Assembly: GCA_035465395.1 (NCBI GenBank) | Contig: DATHRK010000102.1 | Location: 11,185-75,184, forward strand | Length of the DNA: 64,000 bases | From: DATHRK01 sp035465395 | GTDB lineage: Bacteria; Gemmatimonadota; Gemmatimonadetes; Longimicrobiales; RSA9 | Direction of reading: 5' to 3' | In this document: piece after piece, positions 51,390 to 61,168 of the stretch | Position numbering within the stretch: the stretch's first letter is position 1 | Layout of the letters: each line of letters opens with the position of its first letter | Notes under the pieces: model-generated | The model's input: only the letters and a program-made list of their open reading frames with translations | The model's database searches: none | Told to the model about the DNA's origin: nothing | Position numbers and translations under genes: made by a program

Positions 51390-53027
51390 ATGAAGATGGC
51401 GAAGGCGGAACAGGACCGGTCAGCGTCGACGAACGCGAACGCTCGCGGCCTGCAGTGGCTCACGCTCCTGGTCTGGACCGCCGCCGTGGCGGGCGCCATC
51501 AACGCGTTTCAGCGGCCCCTCCACGTGGACGTCGGCTTCCTTCTCGATGTCGCCGGACGCGTGCTCGACGGCGAGCGCCTGTACACCGACATCCTCGAGC
51601 CCAACCCCCCCCTCGTCGTCTACCTCATGACGCTCCCGGCCGGGTTCGCCCGGCTCACCGGCGTCGACGCCGTCGTGTGCTTCCGGACGGGCTTCCTCCT
51701 GCTCATCGCGGCGTCCGCCATCGTGACGTGGTGGGTCGGGCGCCGCTGGCTACCGGCCGGCGCCGCCGGGTTCCTCGCGGCCGCATCCACCGCCGCCGTG
51801 CTCCTGATCGAGCCCGGGGAGCTCGGACAGAGGGACGGCGCCATGTTCGTCCTTCTCCTGCCCTACCTCGTGGCGGCCGGGGCGCACCGCGCGGGGCATG
51901 GAATCCCTCGCTGGCTCGCTGGGGGGATCGGCGTGGCGGCCGGCGTCGGCATCGCGCTCAAGCCGTTCTTCCTCGTCGTGCTCGCCGCGGTGGAGATTCT
52001 CATGCTCCTCACGCGCGGTGGCGCCGCCGCCCGCCGCGTTGCCGCCGTCGCCGCCTGGACGACGCTCGCGCTCTACGGCGGGTTCGTCGTCCTGTTCCAC
52101 CGGGAGTACTTCGGCATCGCCGCGCTGGCCGCCGAGCACTACGCTTTCTTCGCTCCCATCGCCCGCGTCGATCTCGCGGCGCTCGCGCTGATCCTCGGGG
52201 CGATCGCGGCGTGGGGATTCCTGCTCGCGTGGGCGCGGGAAGGCGCCCGCCCGCTCGCGCCGGTTCTGTTTTTCGCGACGGCCGCGGTGCTGTCCTCCGT
52301 CGTCCTCCAGGGCAAGGGATTTCCCTACCACTGGGTGCCCGCGTACGTAGCGACCGTGGCGATGCTCGCGTTTGCCGCGGCGGTGATCGCGCGCCCCGGC
52401 CGGCCCATGCTGCTCGCCCCCGCGGTGCTGATCGCCATCGGCCTGGGGTGGGCCGCCTGGAGCGCGCACGCGAGCACGGACGAGGCTTGGGCACGGCTGG
52501 ATCGCTATCCCTACCACCTCTCGGCGTTCCAGCGCATTGTCGAGACGGCCGCGCCCGGGGAGCCCGTCCTCAGCTTCTGGGTCGCCCCGGGGTTCCCGCT
52601 CGTCACGTACTCTTCCGCGACCTGGGGGTCGAGCTTCAGCTCGCACTGGCTGCTGCCGTCGATGAACGTCCGCTCGGGCCGCGGTGGGGACGCCTCGGCG
52701 ACTCGCCGGTTCGTGCTGGACGTCCTGGAGCGCGACCTCCGCGGGCGGCGGCCGGGGCTGCTGCTGATCGACCGAGCGCCCCGCTACAACAACCTGGTCG
52801 GGTTCGACTTCCTCGCCTTCATGCGGTCCGATTCGGCGGTCGCCCAGTCGCTGGATGCCTATCGCGAGCTGACGAGCATCGGCTCCTTCGTCGTCCTCGT
52901 CCGGGGGGACCTGGACCAGCGAATCGAGGTCGCCGGGGCGGGGCCGGGCCGCGTCGACCCGCGGCTACGGTTCGCTACCGTAGAGGAATCAGCCGGTCCC
53001 GCACGAGCAGGTGGGTCGCGCCCGTAG
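51390..53027 (+). CDS. Polytopic glycosyltransferase-like membrane protein (GT-C/PMT style)
   Basis: A 545-residue protein with about ten membrane spans. Its first loop carries the acidic ...DILEPNPPLVVY pattern and D-containing stretch of GT-C enzymes (PMT, ArnT, DUF2029), and a soluble C-terminal domain follows from about residue 390. Such enzymes use polyprenyl-phosphate sugars on the outer face of the membrane. The ATG at 51390 follows AAGAGG. The last 53 bases overlap, tail to tail, with the gene on the opposite strand. Confidence 0.7.
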   Translation: MKMAKAEQDRSASTNANARGLQWLTLLVWTAAVAGAINAFQRPLHVDVGFLLDVAGRVLDGERLYTDILEPNPPLVVYLMTLPAGFARLTGVDAVVCFRTGFLLLIAASAIVTWWVGRRWLPAGAAGFLAAASTAAVLLIEPGELGQRDGAMFVLLLPYLVAAGAHRAGHGIPRWLAGGIGVAAGVGIALKPFFLVVLAAVEILMLLTRGGAAARRVAAVAAWTTLALYGGFVVLFHREYFGIAALAAEHYAFFAPIARVDLAALALILGAIAAWGFLLAWAREGARPLAPVLFFATAAVLSSVVLQGKGFPYHWVPAYVATVAMLAFAAAVIARPGRPMLLAPAVLIAIGLGWAAWSAHASTDEAWARLDRYPYHLSAFQRIVETAAPGEPVLSFWVAPGFPLVTYSSATWGSSFSSHWLLPSMNVRSGRGGDASATRRFVLDVLERDLRGRRPGLLLIDRAPRYNNLVGFDFLAFMRSDSAVAQSLDAYRELTSIGSFVVLVRGDLDQRIEVAGAGPGRVDPRLRFATVEESAGPARAGGSRP

Positions 53028-54498
53028 CGGCCGCGAACGCGGCGAGGTCCAACCGGCCCTCCAGCACGTCGTCGACGATGGCTCGTTTCTCGTGATAGCG
53101 CGGGGTCTCTCCCCAGTGGCCGGGTAGCGTGGTCCGTCCCGCCACCATCGCCACGTGCGGCGAGTAAACCGGACGCGTCGCGATCACCGCATCCGGCTCC
53201 GTGCCTCTGGCCCGGGCCAACCCCTCGAACACGTCGCGCGGCACGTAGGTCCGGAAATCCGACAAGTCGCCTCCCCGCTCCGCGAGTACGCTCAGGTCGC
53301 GGGCGACGAAGAACGCGTTGCCCAGGCTGACGATCACGATCAGCGCCGCCGCCGCCGCCCAGCCCCTGCGGGAGGCGTTGATCCTCGCCAGCCCCAGCCC
53401 CGCGAGCAGGGCGATCGGCACGTGGATCCCCATCAGCAGCTTGCGCTGCACGCTCGTGGGGAGGTACCCGAGCCCGAGCTGTAGGACGGCCCAGGCGACG
53501 AGTAGCGCGATCATGGGGCGCCGGGCAGCCTCGTAGCGGGCGCCGAGGGCGGCCAGCGGCAGCAGCAGGCCGAACCCCAGGAGGTAGTGCCCCGGGGACA
53601 GCGCCGGGGTGGCGACCGCCGCGCGGAGCATGAAGACCGGGTCGACGAGCAGGTACCAGAGCATCCACAGCGCGGCCGGCGCGGCGATGACGGCGGCGAT
53701 GACGGCGGCGCGGAGGGCCCGACGCGGCAGCGAGCGGGTTCCGATGCCGAGCACCAGCAGGTAGGCAATCCATGCCGCCGCGAGCGGTACGGCGTCGTAC
53801 GTGTGCACGTTGACGAGCAGGAACGCCGCCGCCCCGGCGATTACCGCGTCACGGTCCCGTCCGGTCCGCGCAGCCTCCAGCAGGCAGGTGAGCACGAGCA
53901 AGAACAGCGTGATCGAGAACGCGAACAGGCCGCTGGAGTAGAGCGCCAGGAACGTCACGATCTCCGGCTGCACGAGGTCCGCCGTAGCGAACGGTGCACC
54001 CGCCAGACCGAACAACCACCCCAGCCCGCCGCCTGCCATCACGGTCGCCGTGGCCCACCGGCGGCCGACCACGTCGTCGGTGACCTGGGCGGAGAGACGG
54101 TAGACGAGGACCACGCTCGTGATCGTGAAGGCCGCACGCGACGCGTGGTAGACCCACACGTAGGGCACGTGCAGCAACGCCGAGAGGGCGCCGATCGCCC
54201 ACGCCCAGAGGTGCACGAATCGGCCGGACTGCGGCTCGGTCGCGAAGAGGTTCGAAAGAAAGAACGAGCCGTCGCGCGCCTGCACGATCCACGACCAGTG
54301 CACCGAGGTGTCGGTGCCGTTGTGCGTGGTGCCGATCCAGACGTGGCCCGGCGGGGTCATGGCCCAGGCGATCAGGTAGGGAACCGTGGTGGCCACGACG
54401 ACGACGGCCGCGAGCGAGAGGGCCCAGCGCCACTCCCCCGCCGCGAAGCGGGTCGCGTCCAACCGGTCCGACGCCGTTCGGGCCTCCCCGCTCTCCAC
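52975..54498 (-). CDS. Polytopic membrane protein, probable glycosyltransferase
   Basis: A 507-residue protein with about twelve membrane spans and a C-terminal soluble domain (about 400-507) ending in a HLLVRDRLIPLR sequence. It has the GT-C style: first-loop acidic and histidine residues (TTHNGTDTSVHWSW), aromatic loops and no Rossmann core. The substrate is unknown. The GTG at 54496-54498 follows GGGAGGGG. It overlaps the previous gene tail to tail by 53 bases and faces the 54591 gene head to head. Confidence 0.65.
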   Translation of the reverse strand: MESGEARTASDRLDATRFAAGEWRWALSLAAVVVVATTVPYLIAWAMTPPGHVWIGTTHNGTDTSVHWSWIVQARDGSFFLSNLFATEPQSGRFVHLWAWAIGALSALLHVPYVWVYHASRAAFTITSVVLVYRLSAQVTDDVVGRRWATATVMAGGGLGWLFGLAGAPFATADLVQPEIVTFLALYSSGLFAFSITLFLLVLTCLLEAARTGRDRDAVIAGAAAFLLVNVHTYDAVPLAAAWIAYLLVLGIGTRSLPRRALRAAVIAAVIAAPAALWMLWYLLVDPVFMLRAAVATPALSPGHYLLGFGLLLPLAALGARYEAARRPMIALLVAWAVLQLGLGYLPTSVQRKLLMGIHVPIALLAGLGLARINASRRGWAAAAALIVIVSLGNAFFVARDLSVLAERGGDLSDFRTYVPRDVFEGLARARGTEPDAVIATRPVYSPHVAMVAGRTTLPGHWGETPRYHEKRAIVDDVLEGRLDLAAFAAATGATHLLVRDRLIPLR

Positions 54499-54590
54499 GC
54501 CCCTCCCTCGAATCCGTTGCGCTGCCGTCCGCCAGGTTCCAACAATGTGGCCGGGGCACGTGCGGTCAAGCACCGGTGCGGTGGAGGCGG

Positions 54591-56108
54591 ATGGCGAACG
54601 GGGCTGCGGGACGATCGGGAGCATGGCGGGGGGAAGGCCTCGAGCGGGGTACCGACATCCGGCGCGGCGGGCCCTCCGTCGCGGCAATCGTGTTCCTGCT
54701 CTGGCTGGTGGCGATTCCCGCGTTCTTCGCCGGGCGCCTGCTCAACACGGACGGGGACCTCGCGAGCCACATCTTCCTCGGCCGGCGCGTCCTGGAGCAC
54801 GGCCCGGTGGTGCCCGTCGACTGGGCCTTCACCGCCCCCGGCGCGGTCTTCGTCGCCTACGAGTGGCTCAGCGAGGTCCTCCTGGCGGGCGGCGAATCGG
54901 TTCTCGGCCTGCCGGGCATCGCCGCGCTCGGCACCCTCCTGATCGCCGGCGCCGTGGCGCTCGTCGCGTCGTACCTCTCGCGGCACCTCGAGCCCTTCCT
55001 CGTCCTGCCTGCGGCGATGGGTGTCGCCGTCCTGACCGCCGCGCGCTGGAGCGCCCGCCCGCACCTCTTCACGCTGTTTTCCCTGGCGGCCCTGCTGTGG
55101 CTCGCGACCTCTCGGCGGCGCTGGAGGACCCCCGCCATCGGCGTGCTGTTCGCGCTGTGGGCGAATCTGCATCCGGCGTTCCTGTACGGCCTGGTGATCT
55201 ACCTCGCCTACCTCGCCGGAGAGGTCCTCGACGAGCGAAGCGGCCGGGCCCTCCGCGGCGGCGCCATCGCCGCCGCGACCGCCGGCCTCGCCACGCTTCT
55301 GAACCCGCTCGGGTGGGGACTCCACGGCGCCGTCCTGGAGCACCTGAGGGACCGGGAAGCGTTCCGGATGGTGGACGAGTTCCTGCCTCCATCGCCCGGC
55401 ACGGTCCAGGGCGCGCTCTTCTTCGCCACGCTCGCGCTTCTCGCCTGGCTGGCGGTGCGCGCGCGACGGCTGCCGCCCTGGAGCGCGCTCCTGCCCTTGG
55501 CGCTGGCGATCGCGGGGGCGTTCGTGTCGGCGCGCAACGTGGCGTTGCTCGCGCTTTTCGCCCTGCCCCTGACCCTGCGCCACCTCCTCGAGCCGCGCAC
55601 CGGAGAGCCGACCTTCGCGGCGGAATTCCGCGCCCGGCTGCGCGCGGACGAGGCGCGCGCGTCCACGGGGCCGTGGATCGCGGGCGGCGCGGGGGCGCTC
55701 GGGGTAGCCGCCCTCGTCAGCGCGGTCGGCCTGGCCCCGCTGCTGCCGCGCGCGTTCTCCGGGGATGTCTTCCCCGCGGCCGCCGTCGCGCACGCCCGCG
55801 CCCGGGGCATGACCGGGCGCCCCTTCTTCCACGAGTACACATGGGGCGGGTACCTGCTGTACGCGTGGCCCGGTCAGACGATCTACATCGACGGAATGGC
55901 CAACCTGTTCGGCAGCGATCTGATGCTGGAGTACGCCGCGCTCTACGAGGCAGCCGAGGGCTGGCAGCGGGTGCTGGACGACCGTGGGATCGAGGCGATC
56001 CTGCTCCCGCCGGACAGCCCGCTGATCCGCGCGGCCGGCTCGGAGGACCGATGGCGGGTCGAGCACCGGTCGGACACCGCGGTGTTGCTCACGCGCGCCG
56101 CCGGGTAA
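54591..56108 (+). CDS. Polytopic membrane protein, probable glycosyltransferase
   Basis: A 505-residue protein with about eleven spans. A first-loop DGDLASHIFLGRRVLEHG pattern and FTAPGAVFVAYEWLSE resemble GT-C-type enzymes seen at glycan loci. A C-terminal soluble stretch (about 400-505) ends in AVLLTRAAG. The ATG at 54591 follows GTGGAGG; a GTG at 54576 is an alternative. Its stop lies one base before the toroid-protein start. Confidence 0.65.
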   Translation: MANGAAGRSGAWRGEGLERGTDIRRGGPSVAAIVFLLWLVAIPAFFAGRLLNTDGDLASHIFLGRRVLEHGPVVPVDWAFTAPGAVFVAYEWLSEVLLAGGESVLGLPGIAALGTLLIAGAVALVASYLSRHLEPFLVLPAAMGVAVLTAARWSARPHLFTLFSLAALLWLATSRRRWRTPAIGVLFALWANLHPAFLYGLVIYLAYLAGEVLDERSGRALRGGAIAAATAGLATLLNPLGWGLHGAVLEHLRDREAFRMVDEFLPPSPGTVQGALFFATLALLAWLAVRARRLPPWSALLPLALAIAGAFVSARNVALLALFALPLTLRHLLEPRTGEPTFAAEFRARLRADEARASTGPWIAGGAGALGVAALVSAVGLAPLLPRAFSGDVFPAAAVAHARARGMTGRPFFHEYTWGGYLLYAWPGQTIYIDGMANLFGSDLMLEYAALYEAAEGWQRVLDDRGIEAILLPPDSPLIRAAGSEDRWRVEHRSDTAVLLTRAAG

Positions 56109-56109
56109 G

Positions 56110-57027
56110 ATGGCGGCGATGACCGATGCTCTCGTCGCGGCCCTCCGCGACCGCCGAAACGACGACGGCGGCTGGCCCGCTGCGCCGGGGCTGCCCAGCA
56201 ACGCCGAATGCACCGCGCTCGCGCACATGGCGTTCGACGCGCTCGGGGCCGGCGGCGCCACGGAGGTCGACGGGGCGGCGGCATGGCTCGCTCGGCACCA
56301 GGCGGCCGACGGCGGCTGGCCGTTCCAGCCCGACGTGCCGCTCGGCACCTGGCCGACAGCGCTCGCGGTCCTCGCCCTCGGCTCCGAAGGGCCCGACGGT
56401 GAGCTCGTGCGAGCCGGCGTGGACCACCTGGTGCGCCAGGAGCCGCGCAAGCTCCCCTGGATCACCAATCTCCTGTACTGGTTCGCGCGCGACCGGATGT
56501 CGGTCGAGCTGAATCCGTCCGTGAACGGCTGGCCATGGGCCGAAGGGGCGTTCAGCTGGGTCGAGCCGACCTCCTACGCCGTCCTGGCGCTCAAGCGCTT
56601 CGGCGCGTCGGCGGGACGTCCGGCGCGGGCGCGATGGGAGGAAGGCGAGCGGATGATCCTCGACAGGACGTGTGTCGGGGGAGGGTGGAACCACGGCAAC
56701 TACCGCGTGCTGGGCGAGGACGTGCACCCCTACCCCGACACGACCGCGATCGCGCTGCTCGCGCTCCAGGGGTCCGAAGGGCTGACGGAGGTGGAGAGCG
56801 GGCTGCGGGTCCTCGACACGATGCTGGACGAGCACGCGTCGGGCGGCACGCTGGCGCTCGCGCACCTGGCCCACCGCGCCTGGGGCGCCTCCGGGAACGG
56901 CGTCGGCGACCGCCTCTCGGAATGGGCGGCGGCGCCCGCCGGTTTCGGCGAGACGCGCGGCCTGGCGCTGGCCCTCCTGGCGCTCACGGAGGCTTCCAAC
57001 CCGTTGTTCCTGGGTGGCGAGCCGTGA
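56110..57027 (+). CDS. Alpha/alpha-toroid protein of the terpenoid-cyclase/prenyltransferase fold
   Basis: A 305-residue protein of repeated helix pairs with QW-like motifs (DDGGWP, ADGGWPFQPD, GGGWNHGNY), the hallmark of squalene-hopene cyclases and prenyltransferase alpha-alpha toroids. It is less than half the size of a hopene cyclase and lacks a clear DXDD catalytic motif, so it is probably not a cyclase. Its stop codon overlaps the GTG of the DUF362 gene (GTGA), so the two are co-translated. The function is unknown. Confidence 0.75.
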   Translation: MAAMTDALVAALRDRRNDDGGWPAAPGLPSNAECTALAHMAFDALGAGGATEVDGAAAWLARHQAADGGWPFQPDVPLGTWPTALAVLALGSEGPDGELVRAGVDHLVRQEPRKLPWITNLLYWFARDRMSVELNPSVNGWPWAEGAFSWVEPTSYAVLALKRFGASAGRPARARWEEGERMILDRTCVGGGWNHGNYRVLGEDVHPYPDTTAIALLALQGSEGLTEVESGLRVLDTMLDEHASGGTLALAHLAHRAWGASGNGVGDRLSEWAAAPAGFGETRGLALALLALTEASNPLFLGGEP

Positions 57028-58046
57028 TCCGGCGTCGGACGTTCGTCAAGGCGATGGGCGCCACCGCGGTGGCGCCGGCGCTCGTGCGTTGCGCGGATCC
57101 GCCGGAGGAGTCCCGGGGGCCGCGTTGGCTCCCCGAGGCGGCCATCCGGCCCGAGCGCTCGGAAGTCGCGGTGCTGGCCGCCGACGCCTACGACGGCCGG
57201 CTCACGGACGTGATCCGGCGGGGTCTGGGCCTGTTCGACGTGCCCGTGCGCGGCCGGCGCGTGGTGCTGAAGCCGAACCTGGTGGAGTTCGACCCCGGCG
57301 GCGTGATCAACACGCACCCGGTGCTGATCGCCGCGACGATCGCAGCGCTGCGCGAGCTCGGCGCGGCCGAGGTGATCGTCGCCGAAGGGCCGGGCCACCG
57401 GCGCGACAACGACTACCTGCTCTCCGCGTCGGGCCTCGCGGACGTGCTGCGCGACACCGGCGCCCGCTACGTCGACCTGAACGTGGACGCCGTCCGTCCC
57501 GTCGCGCTGCGCAGCCACTACACGGCGCTCGACAGGCTGTACCTGCCGCAGACCGTGCTCGACGCCGACCTGTTCATCTCGATGCCGAAGATGAAGACGC
57601 ACCACTGGGCCGGCGTCACCCTGTCGATGAAGAACCTGTTCGGCATCATCCCGAGCGCGATCTACGGCTGGCCGAAGAACGTCCTCCACTGGCAGGGCAT
57701 CGACAACAGCATTCTCGACATCAACGCCGCGCTTACCATGCCGCGCTTCAACATCGTGGACGGGATCGTCGGCATGGAGGGGAACGGGCCCATCCAGGGG
57801 ACGGCGCGGCCCACCGGGGTCGTCGTGTTCGGATCCGATCCGGTCGCGGTGGACGCGACGTCGGCCAGCGTGATGGGGATCGACCCCGTGCGGGTGGCCT
57901 ACCTGTCGCAAGCAGGGGAGTTTCTGGGGAACGCGATGCTGGAGCGGGTGGATCAACGCGGCGAGGACCCGGGTCGATTGAAGCAAGAGTACGGGCTCAT
58001 CGAGCCGTTCCAGTCGTTGCGGGAGAGTCTACCGAGCGCCGGGTAG
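57024..58046 (+). CDS. DUF362-domain protein with twin-arginine signal
   Basis: A 340-residue protein. The N-terminus IRRRTFVKAMGATAVAPALV is a Tat signal, so the product is exported folded. The DUF362 region spans the rest (VVLKPNLVEFDPGGVINTHP, LFISMPKMKTHHWAGVTLSMKNLFG). The family often carries an iron-sulfur ferredoxin module; none is seen here. Function is not established. It is coupled to the toroid-fold protein. Confidence 0.82.
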   Translation: MIRRRTFVKAMGATAVAPALVRCADPPEESRGPRWLPEAAIRPERSEVAVLAADAYDGRLTDVIRRGLGLFDVPVRGRRVVLKPNLVEFDPGGVINTHPVLIAATIAALRELGAAEVIVAEGPGHRRDNDYLLSASGLADVLRDTGARYVDLNVDAVRPVALRSHYTALDRLYLPQTVLDADLFISMPKMKTHHWAGVTLSMKNLFGIIPSAIYGWPKNVLHWQGIDNSILDINAALTMPRFNIVDGIVGMEGNGPIQGTARPTGVVVFGSDPVAVDATSASVMGIDPVRVAYLSQAGEFLGNAMLERVDQRGEDPGRLKQEYGLIEPFQSLRESLPSAG

Positions 58047-58063
58047 GCGTCGTGCGCCGGTCC

Positions 58064-59746
58064 TCAGTCGACGCCGAAGAAGCCGGCTGTGCCCTCCGCC
58101 CGTGATGGCGCGGGACCCACGTCCAAACCTCCCACGAACTGTAGAGTAGCGGCAGACGGAGTCTCGACCCGGATCGTCCGCCTCGGGAGGTTCATCGTCT
58201 GCCCCGGCAGGAGGCGCTGGCCACCCAGGTGAACCGGGCCCGGCCCTTCCAGGCGAAATACTCCGCGGATTGGAATGGCAATGGAGTCCGCTCCCTCCTC
58301 CAACGCAACGGCATAGCTGTAGACTCCGTTGGCAAGGTAGGCGTAGTGGCTCTCGATGAATCGCCGGAACGGCTCCGGGAGGCTCCGCATCCGGTAGTTG
58401 TCGATGACGATTGCCGGTGGCTCTGCCGCCAATTCCGCCATGAGCCCCCTCCGTTCCTCCACCGGGAGATTCCGAAGCCGTTCCAGGTTGAACAGATCCA
58501 GCCACTCGAGGCCATTGGGCTGCTGCCTGTCTGCGAACACGTTGCTGCCAGCCCAGTAGGTGTCACCTGGACCCAGCGCCGACAAACCGGTCTCGAAGGT
58601 GATCCTTTGGCGCTCTCTGTCCCCATGCAGAGAGGACAGCGTGAAGACGGTCGGGTAGAAAACACCAAAGACGACAAGCCCCGCGACCGCTACGCCCTTC
58701 CACGAGCTTCTCCTTTCGTCGGCGAGGATGGCGTCGAGAATGTCCACCACGCACACTGCCAATACGGGGATCGCCAGCAAGAAGAAGTAGGACCACGGCT
58801 GCGGATAGGCGGCCATCTGGATCAGCAGCGTAGCTGTGAAGACAGCGAGCTTCGCGTCACGGGCGCCGCCCGCGCTCTCGCCCCCCCCTCTCGCTCGCAG
58901 TTTCCGCCACGCTCGTATCGCCGCATGAACGGTCCCCAGCACCGCGATCGCGTAGAATAGGGGGTTCCGAAAAGCCGTCCGCGCCCACCGAAGCTCGATA
59001 CCATCGTATACAGCCCGTCGGGCGATTCCGGCCGCCGCCGGGAACGTGATGAAGAGGACATCTTCGAATCCCGCCACTGCGATCCACAGCGCGAGATAGC
59101 TGACGATGACGAAGCCGGCCGCAACCGCGAAACGGATCAAACCGCTCAAGGCATGCTTCCGCCGGCTTTCCCACAAGACACTCGCGGCGATCGCGATGGC
59201 GCCTGCGATGACGAAGAAAAGGCCCTTCTGCGATATCAGGAACGCGAGCCCAGCAGCCATGCCCGCCGAGCCGTGCCTGGCATTCAGCAGGAGAAGGAGC
59301 GCTAGAACGCCGCACCATCCCGTGAGCATGTCCACCCTAATCTCGAAGGCCTGGTCGACGAAAGTCGACACGAAAACCAGAAGCACCATCCCGACCGCCA
59401 CCGCCTCCGGTCGGTACCTTCTGCCCAGAGCCAGCGCGAGCGCCCCGAGTGCCACCAAGTTGATCAAGGTCGCGACAATGCGCGCGGCGGTCAGGCCGCT
59501 CCAGCCCGGGCCAAGGAGCAGGAAGGGCGGGAGTTGGATGTAGTATCCCAGGACGGTCTTGTACGGCAGGAAGTCCCTGTAGGGAAGCTCATTCGTCAGC
59601 CGGTAGACCGCGTGCGCTCCCTGAAACTCGTCCGGGTGAAAGGGGGATCCCAGTGAAAACGTCAGCTCAATGAACAGGAACCACGCCAGCGCGAGGCCAA
59701 GCCAGATCATGTAGCGCCAGCGGGCAGAAACTTCCACAATGCTCAT
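58064..59746 (-). CDS. Polytopic GT-C-type glycosyltransferase-like membrane protein
   Basis: A 560-residue protein with about eleven spans. The first loop has SPFHPDEFQGAH, with the paired acidic and histidine residues used by GT-C enzymes, and a periplasmic C-terminal domain follows from about residue 390. It lies at a glycan cluster: its ATG (59744-59746) overlaps the stop of the capsule-type gene (ATGA). Base composition is slightly less GC-rich than in the dcw region. Confidence 0.7.
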   Translation of the reverse strand: MSIVEVSARWRYMIWLGLALAWFLFIELTFSLGSPFHPDEFQGAHAVYRLTNELPYRDFLPYKTVLGYYIQLPPFLLLGPGWSGLTAARIVATLINLVALGALALALGRRYRPEAVAVGMVLLVFVSTFVDQAFEIRVDMLTGWCGVLALLLLLNARHGSAGMAAGLAFLISQKGLFFVIAGAIAIAASVLWESRRKHALSGLIRFAVAAGFVIVSYLALWIAVAGFEDVLFITFPAAAGIARRAVYDGIELRWARTAFRNPLFYAIAVLGTVHAAIRAWRKLRARGGGESAGGARDAKLAVFTATLLIQMAAYPQPWSYFFLLAIPVLAVCVVDILDAILADERRSSWKGVAVAGLVVFGVFYPTVFTLSSLHGDRERQRITFETGLSALGPGDTYWAGSNVFADRQQPNGLEWLDLFNLERLRNLPVEERRGLMAELAAEPPAIVIDNYRMRSLPEPFRRFIESHYAYLANGVYSYAVALEEGADSIAIPIRGVFRLEGPGPVHLGGQRLLPGQTMNLPRRTIRVETPSAATLQFVGGLDVGPAPSRAEGTAGFFGVD

Positions 59747-61167
59747 AGCGGCCGCAGCGAGCCGGTCAAGTGGGCTTCGCACCAGTCGTGGATCCCCTCC
59801 GCCACTTGGCGAAGGTTGGCCGGCGCCAAGCTCTCCGGCTGCCAGAACGCATCGCCGACTGTGCCCGGATGGGAGGCCGCGACAATGCGACTCAGGAAGG
59901 CGCAGCGTCTTTCCCAGGTCGCGGGAAGGCCGTCCTCGATGACCGAGCGGACCGAATCCACCCGTGGATCGAAGCGGGGCGCGGTAACGATTTCCTCGAA
60001 GAAAATGGGCGCCAGCGTGGCAGCCCTGCGGCCCAACAGTGCAGCCTCGTAGGCGGCCGTTCCGGTGATCGCTATAGTGAGCGCGGCCTTTTCGATCAGT
60101 TCGAACGTCGGCACACCCGGACCGGCCAGCCGCACGCCGGGGATGGCCTTCAAGTCTGCGTAGAACCGCCGCGGCCGGCGATGCAGGGCTTCGGGATGCT
60201 CCTTGACGACGATGGCATGGCCGACCGGGGTCGTTCGCGAAATGGCTCGGATGGCCGCGATCTGGTCGGTATGGGGACGTCCCTTGACGTCGATGCTTGC
60301 TTCCGGTTGCAGATGGAGCGGGAAATACACGAACGGATCCGAGGCTATGTCCGACAGTGATTCGAACGTAACCGGGGACAGCGCTCGGTTGACGCGCTTC
60401 CTGATCCATTGCCTCGAGTGATCCGCGATCAACCCGAGAGGGCGCCTCGACGTTTCGTCGAACGGATCCCCGGCAAGGGCTCGGACGTGCGCCAGTAGCT
60501 TGCGGAGTCGCTCGGGCCGCAGTCGGAGCACTTCCCGATCCGTGGCTACGTAGTCCGGTTGAGGCTTTCGTTCCACGAAAGCCGAGAGCATCTCCTCTGC
60601 GACCTCCTTGTCCCCTTCGTCAGGCTCGCGGCCCCTATCCAGCGTGGCCTCCGAATATCCCGGGAAGAAGCCGAACCGGCCGCGCGGGAAGCGCACCGTG
60701 TGGGGCTTCAAGAAGGGGAGGCCAATGTCCTCGGCGACCAGGCCCGCTAGTAACTCCACACCCCAGGTCTGCTCCGCGAAGATCGCCTGGATTCGGTTTT
60801 CGGTCAGGAAGCGTTCGATGAGGGCGGCACACACGGCGAAGTACCGAAGCGAATACGCCCGGCGGCGACGGCGCTTCAGCAATGTGTCCATCTCCAGGAG
60901 GTCGTTGATCGAGAGGGAGCCTTCTCGTTCCAAGCGCGCCAAGCGGGAAAGGTCATCGGCGGTCGGGCCCGTGCCGCTTCCCCAGGACGTCCCGTGAGCC
61001 GCGATGCTGAGGATTCTCGACTCGGCGACACCCTGGCGGCTCAGCCACGCTGCCCAACGCTCGCCCGGACAGATCCACAAGACCTCGTGGCCTAGCGCGC
61101 GGAGGTCCGCCTCCAGTCCATGGAAGAAGACCGTCCTGTAGGCGCTGGAGATGAACGCGACGCGCAT
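59743..61167 (-). CDS. Capsule polysaccharide biosynthesis-like protein (KpsS/KpsC style)
   Basis: A 474-residue cytosolic protein with an N-terminal glycosyltransferase-B-like half (MRVAFISSAYRTVFFHGLEADLRALGHEV) and a C-terminal half with DPFVYFPLHLQPEAS and VVKEHPEALHRR, motifs shared with KpsS-like Kdo-transferase or capsule proteins. A probable role is adding sugars to a surface glycan. The ATG overlaps the following gene by four bases and lies one base after the flippase stop. Confidence 0.75.
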   Translation of the reverse strand: MRVAFISSAYRTVFFHGLEADLRALGHEVLWICPGERWAAWLSRQGVAESRILSIAAHGTSWGSGTGPTADDLSRLARLEREGSLSINDLLEMDTLLKRRRRRAYSLRYFAVCAALIERFLTENRIQAIFAEQTWGVELLAGLVAEDIGLPFLKPHTVRFPRGRFGFFPGYSEATLDRGREPDEGDKEVAEEMLSAFVERKPQPDYVATDREVLRLRPERLRKLLAHVRALAGDPFDETSRRPLGLIADHSRQWIRKRVNRALSPVTFESLSDIASDPFVYFPLHLQPEASIDVKGRPHTDQIAAIRAISRTTPVGHAIVVKEHPEALHRRPRRFYADLKAIPGVRLAGPGVPTFELIEKAALTIAITGTAAYEAALLGRRAATLAPIFFEEIVTAPRFDPRVDSVRSVIEDGLPATWERRCAFLSRIVAASHPGTVGDAFWQPESLAPANLRQVAEGIHDWCEAHLTGSLRPL

Positions 61168-61168
61168 G

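Noticed and set aside
56110..57027. Full squalene-hopene cyclase
   Set aside because: Only about 305 residues and no DXDD motif; the fold fits but the enzyme call does not.
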